A DNA stretch of 64,000 nucleotides from Roseovarius nubinhibens ISM. Lineage in GTDB: Bacteria; Pseudomonadota; Alphaproteobacteria; Rhodobacterales; Rhodobacteraceae. A program made the position numbers and the translations under genes. Where the stretch lies: contig NZ_CH724156.1 in NCBI RefSeq assembly GCF_000152625.1, positions 2,782,602-2,846,601 of the forward strand, written 5' to 3'. This document shows, in pieces, positions 52,747 through 62,709 of the stretch (within the stretch, counting starts at the first letter, position 1; the number at the start of each line of letters is the position of its first letter). Under the pieces are notes generated by a model. The model was not told where the DNA came from. It ran no database searches and worked only from the letters and a program-made list of their open reading frames with translations.

Positions 52747-52800
52747 GTCTGTCCAGAGGGGCCGGTCTGTCCAGAGGGGCCGGTCTGTCCAGAGGGGCTG
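52747..52800. repeat. Three 18-bp tandem units upstream of ispH
   Basis: gtctgtccagaggggccg occurs at 52747, 52765 and 52783 (last copy with one change, C to T). They lie 42-95 bases before the ispH start. In the ispH frame they would read Pro-Ala-Pro-Leu-Asp-Arg. Confidence 0.92.
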
Positions 52801-52878
52801 GGCCTGAGGGGGCCAGCCGAGCCATGCCTCGCCAGAGTGGGGTGGACGGGGCAGGAGAGGCGGAGACGGCAGATGTGA

Positions 52879-52903
52879 AACGGGGCGCTGGATGCGCCCC
52901 GTT
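52879..52903 (-). terminator. Terminator of the NYN-domain gene
   Basis: A perfect 10-bp stem aacggggcgc / gcgccccgtt with a 5-base loop, seven bases after the stop; on the minus strand it continues as TTT. Confidence 0.8.
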
Positions 52904-52909
52904 CAGATC

Positions 52910-53485
52910 TTATTCGCTGCGGTCGGCGGGGCCGCGGGGCCCGTCGCCATCATTGTCGCGCGGCGGGCGCCCGATCACATCCTTGAGATCGTCGAGCTCG
53001 ATGAAATTATCGGCCTGACGACGCAGCTCGTCGGAGATCATCGGGGGCTGGCTACGGATCGTGGACACGACCGAGACGCGCACGCCTTGACGTTGCAGGC
53101 TCTCGACGAGAGGGCGGAAATCGCCATCGCCAGAGAACAGAACGATATGGTCCACATGCGGGGCCAGCTCCATGGCGTCGACGGCAAGTTCGATATCCAT
53201 GTTGCCCTTGACCTTACGTCGACCCTGGCTGTCGGTGTATTCCTTGGCCGGTTTGGTGACCATGGAAAACCCGTTGTAATGCAGCCAGTCGACCAGCGGT
53301 CGAATTGGCGAATACTCATCATTTTCCAGCAGGGCGGTGTAGTAAAACGCGCGCAACAGCTTGCCACGGCGCATAAACTCGGAACGCAGTAGTTTGTAAT
53401 CGATGTCGAAACCCAACGCCTTGCCTGCGGCGTATAGGTTGGACCCATCGATGAACAGCGCGAGCCGTTCGTCCTTGTAAAACAT
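52910..53485 (-). CDS. NYN-domain (LabA/DUF88) nuclease-like protein
   Basis: A 191-residue PIN-like NYN protein. Acidic motifs: ALFIDGSNLYAAGKALG, KGNMDIELAVDAME and VLFSGDGDFRPLVESL, which together make a metal-binding ribonuclease-type site, all intact. The acidic C-terminal tail (RPPRDNDGDGPRGP) is likely flexible. RNA processing or decay is the probable role; the target is unknown. The ATG at 53485 has aaggaa seven bases upstream; a TTG just before it is less likely. Confidence 0.88.
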   Translation of the reverse strand: MFYKDERLALFIDGSNLYAAGKALGFDIDYKLLRSEFMRRGKLLRAFYYTALLENDEYSPIRPLVDWLHYNGFSMVTKPAKEYTDSQGRRKVKGNMDIELAVDAMELAPHVDHIVLFSGDGDFRPLVESLQRQGVRVSVVSTIRSQPPMISDELRRQADNFIELDDLKDVIGRPPRDNDGDGPRGPADRSE

Positions 53486-53634
53486 CAAAAATTCCTTTCG
53501 AATGGTCGAAAACCGGTGTTGATGCCCCTTGGTTTGAGAGTGGATTTCAGGGCTCCGGTTTAGCGCACCAACTTAACTATAGGCCATGGCGCGGTAAAGA
53601 GTAGCATTGGGTTTCCTAAAGAAAGTACAGGATA

Positions 53635-54267
53635 TTGGATAAAAAACTACAATCCTCTACAGGAGCCTCTTCGGCAGCCCTTTCTGGGGCCTCTTCGGTC
53701 GCCTCTTCTGCGGCCTCTTGCCTGGTGGCTTTGGGGGGTAATCTCTCGTCGAGTGTGGGAGCTCCGCAAGAGACGCTGTCGGCGGCGCTCGAGCGGCTCG
53801 AGGCGCTGGGCCTGCGGGTGGCGGCGGTGAGCCGGTTTTACCACACGCCGTGTTTCCCGGCCGGGGCAGGGCCCGATTACGTCAACGCGGCCGCCGCGCT
53901 CGAGACCGGTCTGGGGGCCGAGGAGATCTTGGCCAAGCTGCATCAGGTCGAGGCAGAGTTCGGCCGAGAGCGCGAGACGCGGTGGGGGCGGCGGACGCTC
54001 GATCTCGATCTCGTGGCGCGCGGCAATGAGGTGCTGCCCAACCGCGAGCGGTATCTGCATTGGCAGGCTTTGTCGCCCGATCTGCAGGCGCAGGCGGCGC
54101 CCGATGAGCTCATCCTGCCGCATCCGCGCATTCAGGATCGGGGCTTTGTTCTGGTGCCTCTTTTGGACGTGGCGCCGGGCTGGGTGCATCCGGTCCTTGG
54201 GCTCAGCGTGCGGGAGATGGTAGAACGCCTGCCGCAGGCGGCGCGCGACGAGGTGGTGCCGCTATGA
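53635..54267 (+). CDS. folK: 2-amino-4-hydroxy-6-hydroxymethyldihydropteridine pyrophosphokinase
   Basis: A 210-residue HPPK of folate synthesis. Core motifs: LVALGGNLSSSVG, RFYHTPCFPAGAGPDYVNAA, EFGRERETRWGRRTLDLDLV and LPHPRIQDRGFVLVPL. The predicted start is a TTG at 53635 after acagga; it adds about 30 Ser/Ala-rich residues before the family core. A GTG at 53727 would start at the core but has no ribosome site. Divergent from the NYN gene. Confidence 0.88.
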   Translation: MDKKLQSSTGASSAALSGASSVASSAASCLVALGGNLSSSVGAPQETLSAALERLEALGLRVAAVSRFYHTPCFPAGAGPDYVNAAAALETGLGAEEILAKLHQVEAEFGRERETRWGRRTLDLDLVARGNEVLPNRERYLHWQALSPDLQAQAAPDELILPHPRIQDRGFVLVPLLDVAPGWVHPVLGLSVREMVERLPQAARDEVVPL

Positions 54268-54340
54268 TTCGGTGCTTGTAAATCCCCCGGCGAGGGCGTA
54301 AATAGCACGTTCCGATAGCCCCTTTGACTTTGGAGGTCGT

Positions 54341-54694
54341 ATGGCCCGCGTTACGACAGAAGATTGCGTTGACAAGGTTCCGAACCGGTTTGACCTGGTG
54401 ATGCTCGCCGCCCATCGGGCGCGCGAAATCTCGGCCGGCTCGCCGCTGACCGTGGACCGTGACAACGACAAGAACCCGGTCGTGGCCCTGCGCGAGATCG
54501 CCGATGAGACGCAAAGCGCCGAAGAGCTGCGCGAGCGTCTGATCGAATCGAACCAGACCGAAATCGAGGTTGACGAGCCGGAAGAAGATTCCATGGCTCT
54601 GCTGATGGGCGGTGAGGCAGACAAGCCGCAAGAGGATGACATGTCCGAAGAGAAACTGCTTCGGGCTCTGATGGAAGCTCAAGGCCAAGGCTGA
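54341..54694 (+). CDS. rpoZ: RNA polymerase omega subunit
   Basis: A 117-residue omega subunit: [32 protein letters not shown] and VALREIA are the family marks. The acidic tail ([10 protein letters not shown], then [12 protein letters not shown]) is common in alphaproteobacteria. It stabilises RNA polymerase and is a ppGpp contact, which fits the next gene, rsh. Confidence 0.97.
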   Translation: MARVTTEDCVDKVPNRFDLVMLAAHRAREISAGSPLTVDRDNDKNPVVALREIADETQSAEELRERLIESNQTEIEVDEPEEDSMALLMGGEADKPQEDDMSEEKLLRALMEAQGQG

Positions 54695-54727
54695 TCCAGC
54701 CTTGGGGCTGTGCAGGGTGACAGGTAG

Positions 54728-56899
54728 ATGATTCCCGTTGAAGACCTGATCACCCTGATTCACGCCTACAACCCAAAATCCGACGAAAAGCTTATCCGCG
54801 CGGCCTATGAATACGGCCGCGCGATGCATGAGGGCCAGTTCCGCCATTCCGGCGAGCCCTATTTCAGCCACCCGGTCGCGGTGGCGGCGATCCTGGCGAG
54901 CCAGCGGCTCGATGATGCGACGATCATCACCGCGCTGTTGCATGACACGATCGAGGACACCCGCGCCTCTTACAGCTCGATCGAGGAACAGTTCGGCCGC
55001 CATATCGCCGATCTGGTGGATGGGGTGACCAAGCTCACCAATCTGCAGCTCGCCAGTTCCGAGACCAAACAGGCCGAGAATTTCCGCAAGCTGTTCATGG
55101 CGATGTCCAAGGACATGCGGGTGATCCTCGTCAAGCTCGCCGACCGGCTGCACAATATGCGCACGATCAAGGCGATGCGGGCCGAGAAGCAGCTGCAAAA
55201 GGCGCGCGAGACGATGGACATCTTTGCGCCGCTGGCCGGGCGCATGGGGATGCAATGGATGCGCGAAGAGCTGGAGGATCTGGCCTTTCGCGTCATCAAC
55301 CCCGAGGCGCGGGCGTCGATCATGCGGCGGTTCATCACGCTGCAGAAGGAATCGGGCGATGTGATCGAGCGGATCACCGGCGATATGCGCCATGAGCTCG
55401 ACGCGGCGGGGATCGAGGCCGAGGTGTTCGGGCGCGCCAAGAAACCCTATTCGATCTGGCGCAAGATGCGCGAGAAGGAGATCGGGTTTTCGCGGCTGAG
55501 CGACATCTATGGCTTTCGCGTGATCACGACGAACGAGCCGGATTGCTACGGCGTGCTCGGCGCGATCCATCAGCGTTGGCGGGCGGTGCCGGGGCGGTTC
55601 AAGGATTACATCAGCCAGCCCAAGTCGAACGGCTATCGCTCGATCCACACCACCGTGTCGGGGCGCGACGGCAAGCGGGTCGAGGTGCAGATCCGCACCC
55701 GTCAGATGCATGACGTGGCCGAGAGCGGCGTGGCGGCGCATTGGTCCTATCGCGACGGGGTGCGCAGCGAGAACCCCTTTGCCGTCGATCCGGCGAAATG
55801 GATCAGCTCGCTCACCGAGCAGTTTGACGCCGAGGAAGATCACGAGGATTTTCTCGAGGCGGTCAAGCTCGAGATGTATGCTGACAAGGTGTTCTGCTTT
55901 ACCCCCAAGGGCGATGTGGTGAAGCTGCCGCGGGGCGCGACGCCCATTGATTTCGCCTATGCGATCCACACAAGGATCGGCAATGCCTGTGTCGGCGCCA
56001 AGATCGACGGGATGCGGGTGCCGCTCTGGACCCGGATCAAGAACGGGCAATCGGTCGATGTGATCACCGCCGATGGCCAGATGCCGCAGGCGACATGGCT
56101 CGACATTGCGAGCACCGGCAAGGCGAAATCCGCCATTCGCCGGGCGCTGCGGGCGCAGGACCGGGACCGGTTCATAAAGCTCGGGCGCGAGCTTGCCCGG
56201 GCGGCGTTCGAACATGTCGGCAAGAAGGCCACCGACAAGGCGCTCGAAACGGCGGCGCGGCGGCTGCGGCTTGGCGATGTGGACACGCTTTTGGCGCGGT
56301 TGGGCAGTGCCGAGCTGTCGGCGCGGGCGGTGCTCAACACGGTCTATCCCGAGCTGGTGCAGCGCGATGGCGATGAGATTGGCCGCGATCTGGCGGTGAT
56401 CGGGCTCAGCGCCGGGCAGCAGTTCGAGCGCGCCCGCTGTTGCCAGCCGCTGCCCGGTGAACGGATCATCGGCATCACCTATCGCGGCAAGGGCGTGGTG
56501 GTGCATACGATCGACTGCGAGGCGCTGGTCGCCTTCGAGGAACAGCCCGACCGCTGGCTCGATCTGCATTGGCAGGAGGGCACGCACCCGGCGATCTATG
56601 ACGTGGCCATTGATGTGACCATCGGCAATGACGCGGGCGTGTTGGGCCATGTTTGCACCTTGATCGGCGAGCTGAAGGCCAATATCTCGAACCTGACGAT
56701 CTTTGACCGCAAACCGGATTTCTATCGGATGCTCGTCGATGTGGAGATGCGCGACGCCGAGCATTTGCATAGTCTCATCAGTGCGCTAGAAGCCGAAAGT
56801 GATGTGGCGGCGGTGGAACGTCATCGGGATGTGACGCAGGCAGGCAGCCTGGGTCTGGAACGCCAGGAGCCTTCGGTTGGTCTTCAAACGGAGAAATAA
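54728..56899 (+). CDS. rsh: RelA/SpoT bifunctional (p)ppGpp synthetase/hydrolase
   Basis: A 723-residue RSH enzyme. The HD hydrolase motif is intact (LLHDTIEDTRASY, preceded by HPVAVAAIL). The synthetase region has KPYSIWRKMREK, YGFRVI and GYRSIHTTVSGRDG. TGS (DKVFCFTPKGDVVKLPRG, then GATPIDFAY) and ACT (DVTIGNDAGVLGHVCTLIGE) domains follow. As in most alphaproteobacteria it is probably the only long RSH. The stop overlaps the next gene by 23 bases. Confidence 0.96.
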   Translation: MIPVEDLITLIHAYNPKSDEKLIRAAYEYGRAMHEGQFRHSGEPYFSHPVAVAAILASQRLDDATIITALLHDTIEDTRASYSSIEEQFGRHIADLVDGVTKLTNLQLASSETKQAENFRKLFMAMSKDMRVILVKLADRLHNMRTIKAMRAEKQLQKARETMDIFAPLAGRMGMQWMREELEDLAFRVINPEARASIMRRFITLQKESGDVIERITGDMRHELDAAGIEAEVFGRAKKPYSIWRKMREKEIGFSRLSDIYGFRVITTNEPDCYGVLGAIHQRWRAVPGRFKDYISQPKSNGYRSIHTTVSGRDGKRVEVQIRTRQMHDVAESGVAAHWSYRDGVRSENPFAVDPAKWISSLTEQFDAEEDHEDFLEAVKLEMYADKVFCFTPKGDVVKLPRGATPIDFAYAIHTRIGNACVGAKIDGMRVPLWTRIKNGQSVDVITADGQMPQATWLDIASTGKAKSAIRRALRAQDRDRFIKLGRELARAAFEHVGKKATDKALETAARRLRLGDVDTLLARLGSAELSARAVLNTVYPELVQRDGDEIGRDLAVIGLSAGQQFERARCCQPLPGERIIGITYRGKGVVVHTIDCEALVAFEEQPDRWLDLHWQEGTHPAIYDVAIDVTIGNDAGVLGHVCTLIGELKANISNLTIFDRKPDFYRMLVDVEMRDAEHLHSLISALEAESDVAAVERHRDVTQAGSLGLERQEPSVGLQTEK

Positions 56900-57578
56900 G
56901 CAGAGCCTCTTGCAAAAGCTCGGCGGGCTGGTCTGGCCGCGCGGGGGCTGGGGCCGCGCGATCCGTTACATCAACCACCGCCTGCGCCGTCTGCCCGACC
57001 CGCCGCATCGCATCGCGCGGGGCATTTTCGCGGGCGTTCTGGTGACATTCACGCCGTTCTTCGGGCTACATTTCTTTCTCGCGGCGATTGTCGCCTGGCT
57101 GATCCGCGGCAATCTCATCGCGGCGCTGCTGGCGACCTTTGTGGGCAACCCGCCGACCTTTATCATCATTGCCGCCGTGTCGCTCGAGACCGGGCATTTC
57201 ATCTTGGGCCGTCCGCCCCCGGGCGAGGTCGACGAGGGCATGTTTCAGCTTTTCTGGCATGCGACGCGGAGCCTCTTTCACAACATCTACGTGCTCTTTG
57301 CCGGGGGCGAGGTCTATTGGGCGCCCTTGCTGCATTTCTATCACGAGGTGTTTCTGCCCTATCTGGTGGGTGGCATCATTCCCGGTACGGTCTGCGCCTT
57401 CGCGGCCTATTACTTCTCGCTGCCGGTGATCCAGGCCTATCAGAACCGCCGCAAGGGGCGGATCAAGGCCAAGCTCGCCGAGCTCAAGGAAAAGGCGGCG
57501 GCGAAAAAGGCCGAAAAGGCGGCGCGGCCCGAGGCCAGCGCGGCCCGGGTGGACCGCCCCGCCGACAAGCGCGACTGA
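56877..57578 (+). CDS. DUF2062 membrane protein
   Basis: A 233-residue protein with a DUF2062 domain: amphipathic start, then RRLPDPPHRIARGIFAGVLV, TFTPFFGLHFFLAAIVAWLI and ATFVGNPPTFII, and a C-terminal helix (VGGIIPGTVCAFAAYYFSL) followed by a Lys/Ala-rich cytosolic tail. Function unknown. The start is TTG (MVFKRR), preceded by caggag, inside the end of rsh, so the two are coupled. Confidence 0.87.
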   Translation: MVFKRRNKQSLLQKLGGLVWPRGGWGRAIRYINHRLRRLPDPPHRIARGIFAGVLVTFTPFFGLHFFLAAIVAWLIRGNLIAALLATFVGNPPTFIIIAAVSLETGHFILGRPPPGEVDEGMFQLFWHATRSLFHNIYVLFAGGEVYWAPLLHFYHEVFLPYLVGGIIPGTVCAFAAYYFSLPVIQAYQNRRKGRIKAKLAELKEKAAAKKAEKAARPEASAARVDRPADKRD

Positions 57579-57685
57579 GCCGGCAAAGCGGTCTGTAACA
57601 TCCTGCGAGGGGTACAATTTCGCGATTCAGTATGCCGGGGAAACCCGTTAGGCTGCGCCCGACTCGTTGCTGCCGGAGGGATGAC

Positions 57686-58435
57686 ATGCAAGCCGACAAC
57701 CATCTGCGCCTGGGCGTGAATATCGACCATGTGGCCACCATCCGCAACGCGCGCGGCGGGGCCTATCCCGATCCGGTGCGGGCGGCGAAACTGGCCGAAG
57801 AGGCCGGGGCCGATGGCATCACGGCGCATCTGCGCGAGGACCGGCGGCATATTCTCGACGCCGATATCGATGGGCTGATGGAGGCGCTCACTGTGCCGCT
57901 CAACTTTGAGATGGCGGCGACGGATGAGATGCAGGCGATTGCCCTGCGCCACAAACCCCATGCGGTCTGCATCGTGCCGGAAAAGCGCGAGGAACGGACC
58001 ACTGAAGGCGGGCTCGAAGTGGCGCGCGAGGAAAACAAGCTCGCCCATTTCATCGCGCCGCTGCGCGAGGCGGGCTGTCGGGTGTCGATTTTCATCGCCG
58101 CCGACCGCGCCCAGATCGAGGCCGCGCATCGCATCGGCGCCGAGGTGATCGAGCTGCACACCGGGGCCTATTGCGACTATCACGCCGAGGGCGATTTTGC
58201 CGCCCGCGACCGCGAATTGGTGGCGCTGACCGAGATGGCGACCTTTGCCCATTCGCTCGGTCTCGAAGTGCATGCGGGCCATGGGCTCACCTATGACACG
58301 GTGGCGCCGATTGCGGCGCTGCCGGAGGTGCGCGAGCTCAACATCGGGCATTTCCTCATCGGCGAGGCGATCTTTCGCGGGCTGACCCCGGCGATTGCCG
58401 AGATGCGCGCCGCGATGGATGCGGCGCGGAGCTGA
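57686..58435 (+). CDS. pdxJ: Pyridoxine 5'-phosphate synthase
   Basis: A 249-residue PdxJ that makes pyridoxine 5'-phosphate from 1-deoxyxylulose 5-phosphate and 3-amino-2-oxopropyl phosphate. Marks: [59 protein letters not shown] and [11 protein letters not shown], then [14 protein letters not shown]. The ATG at 57686 has ggaggg six bases away. Confidence 0.97.
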   Translation: MQADNHLRLGVNIDHVATIRNARGGAYPDPVRAAKLAEEAGADGITAHLREDRRHILDADIDGLMEALTVPLNFEMAATDEMQAIALRHKPHAVCIVPEKREERTTEGGLEVAREENKLAHFIAPLREAGCRVSIFIAADRAQIEAAHRIGAEVIELHTGAYCDYHAEGDFAARDRELVALTEMATFAHSLGLEVHAGHGLTYDTVAPIAALPEVRELNIGHFLIGEAIFRGLTPAIAEMRAAMDAARS

Positions 58436-58441
58436 GCGCCG

Positions 58442-58873
58442 ATGATCCTCGGCATCGGCACCGATCTGGCCAATATCGACCGTATCGCGGGCACGCTCGA
58501 GCGGTTCGGCGACCGGTTTCGCAATCGTGTCTTTACCGAGACCGAGCAGCGCAAGGCCGAAGCGCGGGCCGATACGGCGGGGACCTATGCCAAACGCTGG
58601 GCCGCCAAGGAGGCCTGTTCCAAGGCGCTTGGCACCGGGCTGCGCATGGGGATTGCGTGGAAGGACATGGCGGTCAGCAACCTGCGCACCGGTCAGCCGG
58701 TGATGGAGGTGACGGGCTGGGCCGCGGAGCGTCTGCGCGACATGACGCCGCCGGGCCATGAGGCGATCATTCACGTCACCCTGACCGATGATCACCCTTG
58801 GGCGCAGGCCTTTGTCGTCATCGAAGCGCGGCCCGTTGCCCCGGACGCCGCAGGGGCGGTTCCCACCGCTTGA
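58442..58873 (+). CDS. acpS: Holo-[acyl-carrier-protein] synthase
   Basis: A 143-residue AcpS that attaches 4'-phosphopantetheine to acyl carrier protein. The Mg-binding motif [16 protein letters not shown] with Asp8, the [17 protein letters not shown] block and [18 protein letters not shown] are intact. Six bases after pdxJ. Confidence 0.96.
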   Translation: MILGIGTDLANIDRIAGTLERFGDRFRNRVFTETEQRKAEARADTAGTYAKRWAAKEACSKALGTGLRMGIAWKDMAVSNLRTGQPVMEVTGWAAERLRDMTPPGHEAIIHVTLTDDHPWAQAFVVIEARPVAPDAAGAVPTA

Positions 58874-58928
58874 CTTAGCCCGCCTTGGCCCGCATGTAGC
58901 GCACAGGCAAGCAGGATCGGAGAGCAGC

Positions 58929-59777
58929 ATGGCCGAAGATGCCAAGAAGGACGCCAAGAAAAAGGGCGGTATCTGGGAAACTGTCAAAACGGTGTTCTGG
59001 GCGCTGTTCATCGCGGGGATTTTCCGCACCGTGTTCTTTCAGCCCTTCTGGATCCCGTCGGGGTCGATGAAGGACACGCTGCTCGTCGGTGATTTTCTCT
59101 TCGTCAACAAGATGGCCTATGGCTATTCCTACGCCTCCTGTCCGACCATTCGCATCGGCGCGATCGGGCTCAATGTCGATGCCAAGGATATCTGTGGCTG
59201 GCTGGGCGATGACGACAGCCGTCTTCTCGGCTCCGAGCCGGAGCGCGGCGATATCGTGGTGTTCCGCCATCCTGTCACCGGCCTCGATTTCATCAAGCGG
59301 GTGATCGGCCTGCCGGGCGACACGGTGCAGGTCAAGGGCGGCGTGCTCTACCTCAATGGCGAGGAAGTGCCGCAGGAGCCGGCCGGGACCTTTGTCGAAG
59401 AATATGAGCCGCAAGGGCCGCTCGGCTCGCGTCCGCGCTGTGAAAACGGCGCCGTGGGGCAGGGCGCCGATTGCCTCAAATCGCGTTTCCGCGAGACCCT
59501 GCCAGAGGGCCGCAGCTACAACATTCTCAACATCGCGACGCAGCGGTCGGACAACACCAATGTCTTTACCGTGCCCGAGGGGCATTTCTTCTTCCTCGGC
59601 GACAACCGCGACAACTCGACCGACTCGCGCTTTCCGCAGGCGGTGGGTGGCGTTGGCTTTGTCCCCTATGGCAATCTGATCGGCCGCGCCGGCTCTGTGA
59701 CCTTCTCTTCCGGGGGGAGCTCGATGCTGCAGTTCTGGACCTGGCGCAAGGATCGGTTCTTCAAGGGGCTCGAGTGA
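58929..59777 (+). CDS. lepB: Signal peptidase I
   Basis: A 282-residue signal peptidase with a single N-terminal membrane helix (about 19-37), the catalytic Ser46 in [15 protein letters not shown] and the Lys in [18 protein letters not shown], then [14 protein letters not shown] Cys pair in the large periplasmic loop ([10 protein letters not shown] and [10 protein letters not shown]) is a Rhodobacterales-like insertion. The ATG at 58929 has ggagag. Confidence 0.96.
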   Translation: MAEDAKKDAKKKGGIWETVKTVFWALFIAGIFRTVFFQPFWIPSGSMKDTLLVGDFLFVNKMAYGYSYASCPTIRIGAIGLNVDAKDICGWLGDDDSRLLGSEPERGDIVVFRHPVTGLDFIKRVIGLPGDTVQVKGGVLYLNGEEVPQEPAGTFVEEYEPQGPLGSRPRCENGAVGQGADCLKSRFRETLPEGRSYNILNIATQRSDNTNVFTVPEGHFFFLGDNRDNSTDSRFPQAVGGVGFVPYGNLIGRAGSVTFSSGGSSMLQFWTWRKDRFFKGLE

Positions 59778-60457
59778 AGCTATCGGCCGAGATAAAGGCC
59801 TTTGCCGCACGGCTGGGGCATGAGTTTCAGACGCCTGCGCTTCTGGTGCAGGCGCTGACCCATTCGTCGATGTCGACGCCCAATCGCGACGACAATCAGC
59901 GGCTCGAGTTTCTGGGCGACCGGGTGCTGGGGCTGGTGATGTCCGAGGCGCTGCTTGAGCATGACCGAAAGGCCGCCGAAGGCACGCTCGCGCCGCGGTT
60001 CAATGCGCTGGTGCGCAAGGAAACCTGTGCCGATGTGGCGCGGCAGATCGATCTTGGCGCGGTGCTCAAGCTGGGGCGGTCCGAGATGCTCTCGGGCGGG
60101 CGGCGCAAGCAGGCGCTTTTGGGCGATGCGATGGAGGCGGTGATCGCCGCCGTCTATCTCGATGCCGGGTTCGAGACGGCGCGCACCGTGGTGCTCGCCC
60201 TCTGGGGCGACCGGATCACCCGGGTCGAGGCGGATGCGCGCGACGCCAAGACCGCCTTGCAGGAATGGGCGCAGGCGCGGGGGCTCGCGCCGCCACGCTA
60301 TGAGGAAGTGGCCCGCAGCGGCCCCGATCATGCGCCCGAGTTCACCATCGTGGCGCGGCTCGAGACCGGCGAAGAGGCGGCATCGAAAGCTGGATCGAAA
60401 CGGCAGGCCGAACAGGCCGCGGCCAAGGCGCTCTTGTCCGAGGTCGATAAGGGCTGA
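59774..60457 (+). CDS. rnc: Ribonuclease III
   Basis: A 227-residue RNase III: catalytic [20 protein letters not shown] and [20 protein letters not shown], dsRNA-binding domain from about 155 ([20 protein letters not shown] to [10 protein letters not shown]). GTG start inside the lepB stop (GTGA). It processes rRNA and other structured RNAs. Confidence 0.96.
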   Translation: MKLSAEIKAFAARLGHEFQTPALLVQALTHSSMSTPNRDDNQRLEFLGDRVLGLVMSEALLEHDRKAAEGTLAPRFNALVRKETCADVARQIDLGAVLKLGRSEMLSGGRRKQALLGDAMEAVIAAVYLDAGFETARTVVLALWGDRITRVEADARDAKTALQEWAQARGLAPPRYEEVARSGPDHAPEFTIVARLETGEEAASKAGSKRQAEQAAAKALLSEVDKG

Positions 60458-60562
60458 GCCAGCCCGCCGTCTGTTGCGCGCAAAATCCCCCCGTAGCGTC
60501 GCGTCTGGTCATGGCGCGTCAATTGGAGTAGGGGAAGCCATCGCAACAGGAAACACGAGACC

Positions 60563-61468
60563 ATGAGCACACGCGCCGGATTCATTGCCCTCATCGGAGA
60601 GCCCAACGCGGGCAAGTCGACCCTGCTCAACCGCATGGTGGGCGCCAAGGTGTCGATCGTGACCCATAAGGTGCAGACGACCCGGGCGCGTATCCGTGGC
60701 GTGGCGCTCGAAGGCGAGGCGCAGCTGGTGTTTGTCGACACGCCGGGTCTCTTCAAACCGCGCCGCCGGCTTGATCGCGCCATGGTCGCGGCGGCCTGGG
60801 GCGGGGCCTCGGATGCCGATGTCGTGGTGCTTTTGATCGAGGCGCATCGCGGGCTCACCGAAGGGGTGGAGCGCATCCTCGAAGGGCTTGGCGATGTGAC
60901 GCGCGGCCGTCCCGTGGCGCTCGCGATCAACAAGATCGACCGGGTGAAATCCGAAGAGCTTTTGGCGCTGACCGAAAAGATGAACACCCGCCATGAGTTC
61001 GTGGAAACCTTCATGATTTCCGCCGAGCGAGGCCATGGCGTCGACGATCTGCGCAAATGGCTCGCAGAGCAGCTGCCCGAGGGGCCGTGGCTCTATCCCG
61101 AGGATCAGATCGCCGATCTGCCGATGCGCATGATTGCCGCCGAGATCACCCGCGAAAAGCTCACCCTGCGGCTGCATCAGGAATTGCCCTATCAGCTCAC
61201 CGTCGAGACCGAGAGCTGGGAAGAGCGCAAGGATGGTACGGCGCGAATCGACCAGGTCATCTATGTGAGCCGTGATGGCCACAAGGGGATCGTTCTCGGC
61301 CATAAGGGCGAGACGATGAAGGCGATCAGCAAGGCGGCGCGCGAGGAGCTCGAAGAGTTTCTGGGCCGCCGCGTGCATCTCTTTACCCAAGTGAAAGTGC
61401 GTCCCAACTGGCTCGACGAGGCCGAGCGCTATTCCGAGATGGGGCTGGAGTTCAAGGACGGCAATTGA
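60563..61468 (+). CDS. era: GTPase Era
   Basis: A 301-residue GTPase that binds 16S rRNA during 30S maturation. G motifs: GEPNAGKSTLLNRMVG, VDTPGLFKPRRRL, NKIDRVKSEEL, and a C-terminal KH domain (KGIVLGHKGETMKAISKAAR). Follows rnc by 105 bases, a gap with no further gene. Confidence 0.97.
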   Translation: MSTRAGFIALIGEPNAGKSTLLNRMVGAKVSIVTHKVQTTRARIRGVALEGEAQLVFVDTPGLFKPRRRLDRAMVAAAWGGASDADVVVLLIEAHRGLTEGVERILEGLGDVTRGRPVALAINKIDRVKSEELLALTEKMNTRHEFVETFMISAERGHGVDDLRKWLAEQLPEGPWLYPEDQIADLPMRMIAAEITREKLTLRLHQELPYQLTVETESWEERKDGTARIDQVIYVSRDGHKGIVLGHKGETMKAISKAAREELEEFLGRRVHLFTQVKVRPNWLDEAERYSEMGLEFKDGN

Positions 61469-61800
61469 TGGCGCGTCTGACCACAAGGTTCTGGGTCGAC
61501 GCCTATCTGGCGCGGTTGCGGTTTCAGGATATTCCGGCCTTTGTGACGCGCCATGGCGATGATCTGGCGGGCGCAGTTCTGGTCAAGCTCAACACGCTCG
61601 ACGGCCAGGCCCGGGCCTGGCACCGGATGTTCGACCCGCTGGCCGACACCCGCCGCTGGGAGGTCCTGGCCGAGGGCGAAGAGGCCACGGTCGACGCGGC
61701 GATCGGACGTCAGAGCGGGTTTGACCCCGATATCTGGGTGATCGAGCTCGAAGACCGGGCCGGGCGGCATCTGCTCGATGAGCCGGGGCTCGACAGCTAG
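61468..61800 (+). CDS. DUF1491 family protein
   Basis: A 110-residue protein of the alphaproteobacterial DUF1491 family (RLTTRFWVDAYLARLRFQDI, LVKLNTLDGQARAWHRM, DIWVIELEDRAGRHLLDEP). No function is known. Its ATG shares one base with the era stop, and it is a regular neighbour of era and recO. Confidence 0.92.
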   Translation: MARLTTRFWVDAYLARLRFQDIPAFVTRHGDDLAGAVLVKLNTLDGQARAWHRMFDPLADTRRWEVLAEGEEATVDAAIGRQSGFDPDIWVIELEDRAGRHLLDEPGLDS

Positions 61801-61935
61801 GCGCGGCGGGCGCATGGACAGGGCGGCGCGGGCAGCCTATTCAGGTGCGGTGACACGGATATTTCCCCCTTTGCGCGCCACGCGCCAGATGCCCTGTGAC
61901 ACCGGGCGCGCGGCCTGTTGCCGAGGGGCGCGGGC

Positions 61936-62709
61936 ATGATCGAATGGCGCGATCGCGGGCTGTTGCTGGCGGTGCGGCCGCATGGCGAGACGTCGGTGAT
62001 CATCGACGTGCTGACCCAAGATCATGGGCGTTATGCCGGGGTGGTGCGGGGCGGCACGTCGCGCAAGCTGCGCCCGGTGCTGCAGCCGGGGGCCGAGCTC
62101 GACCTCGTGTGGCGGGCGCGGCTCGACAGCCATATGGGGGCCTTTACCGTCGAGCCGATCCGCGCCAGCCTGGCGGTGGGGCTAGGCGTGCGGCAGGCGT
62201 TGGCAGGGCTCAATGCGGTGACGGCGATGCTGCGCTTTGCGCTGGCCGAGCGCGAGGCGCATGGGCCGCTCTTTGAGCGCAGTCTCGGGCTTTTGGAGAT
62301 GATCGGCGAGGCCGAGCTCTGGCCGCTGGCCTATCTGCATTGGGAAATGGCGCTCTTGGACGAGCTGGGATTTGGCCTCGATCTGAGCACTTGTGCGGTG
62401 CTGGGGCGCGAGGCCAATGACCTCAGTTTTGTGTCGCCGCGCACCGGGCGGGCAGTGTCGCGCAAGGGGGCGGGGGAGTGGGCTGACCGGCTCTTGCCGC
62501 TGCCCAATTGCCTTTTGGAAATTGCGCCCGCGCCGGCCGAGGATCTGGTGCAAGGCTTTGCCGTCACGGGACATTTCCTGAGCCAGCATCTGGCCGGAGA
62601 GATGCAGGGCAAGCCCTTGCCCGATGCGCGGCAGCGGCTGATTGATCTGGTGGCGCGGCAGGCGGCAGAGCCTAGCGCAGGGCGAGGATCAGATCCACAA
62701 GCGAGCTGA
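61936..62709 (+). CDS. recO: DNA repair protein RecO
   Basis: A 257-residue RecO that helps RecA load onto SSB-covered DNA and anneals strands. N-terminal OB fold ([30 protein letters not shown]), a helical C-terminal domain ([31 protein letters not shown]). The usual zinc cysteines are incomplete (one Cys in LSTCAVLG). The ATG at 61936 is the family start. It overlaps the convergent TetR gene by 38 bases. Confidence 0.94.
   Translation: MIEWRDRGLLLAVRPHGETSVIIDVLTQDHGRYAGVVRGGTSRKLRPVLQPGAELDLVWRARLDSHMGAFTVEPIRASLAVGLGVRQALAGLNAVTAMLRFALAEREAHGPLFERSLGLLEMIGEAELWPLAYLHWEMALLDELGFGLDLSTCAVLGREANDLSFVSPRTGRAVSRKGAGEWADRLLPLPNCLLEIAPAPAEDLVQGFAVTGHFLSQHLAGEMQGKPLPDARQRLIDLVARQAAEPSAGRGSDPQAS

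Noticed and set aside
52706-52825. N-terminal extension of IspH through the 18-bp repeats
   Set aside because: The extension is repetitive and lacks a ribosome site, while the ATG at 52705 has one and matches the family N-terminus.
54203-56770. 855-residue open frame antisense to rsh and rpoZ
   Set aside because: Shadow of intact rsh; composition (His/Arg/Leu-rich) and lack of domains argue against coding.
57440-59029. 529-residue open frame antisense to DUF2062, pdxJ and acpS
   Set aside because: Spans three well-supported genes on the plus strand; no motifs.
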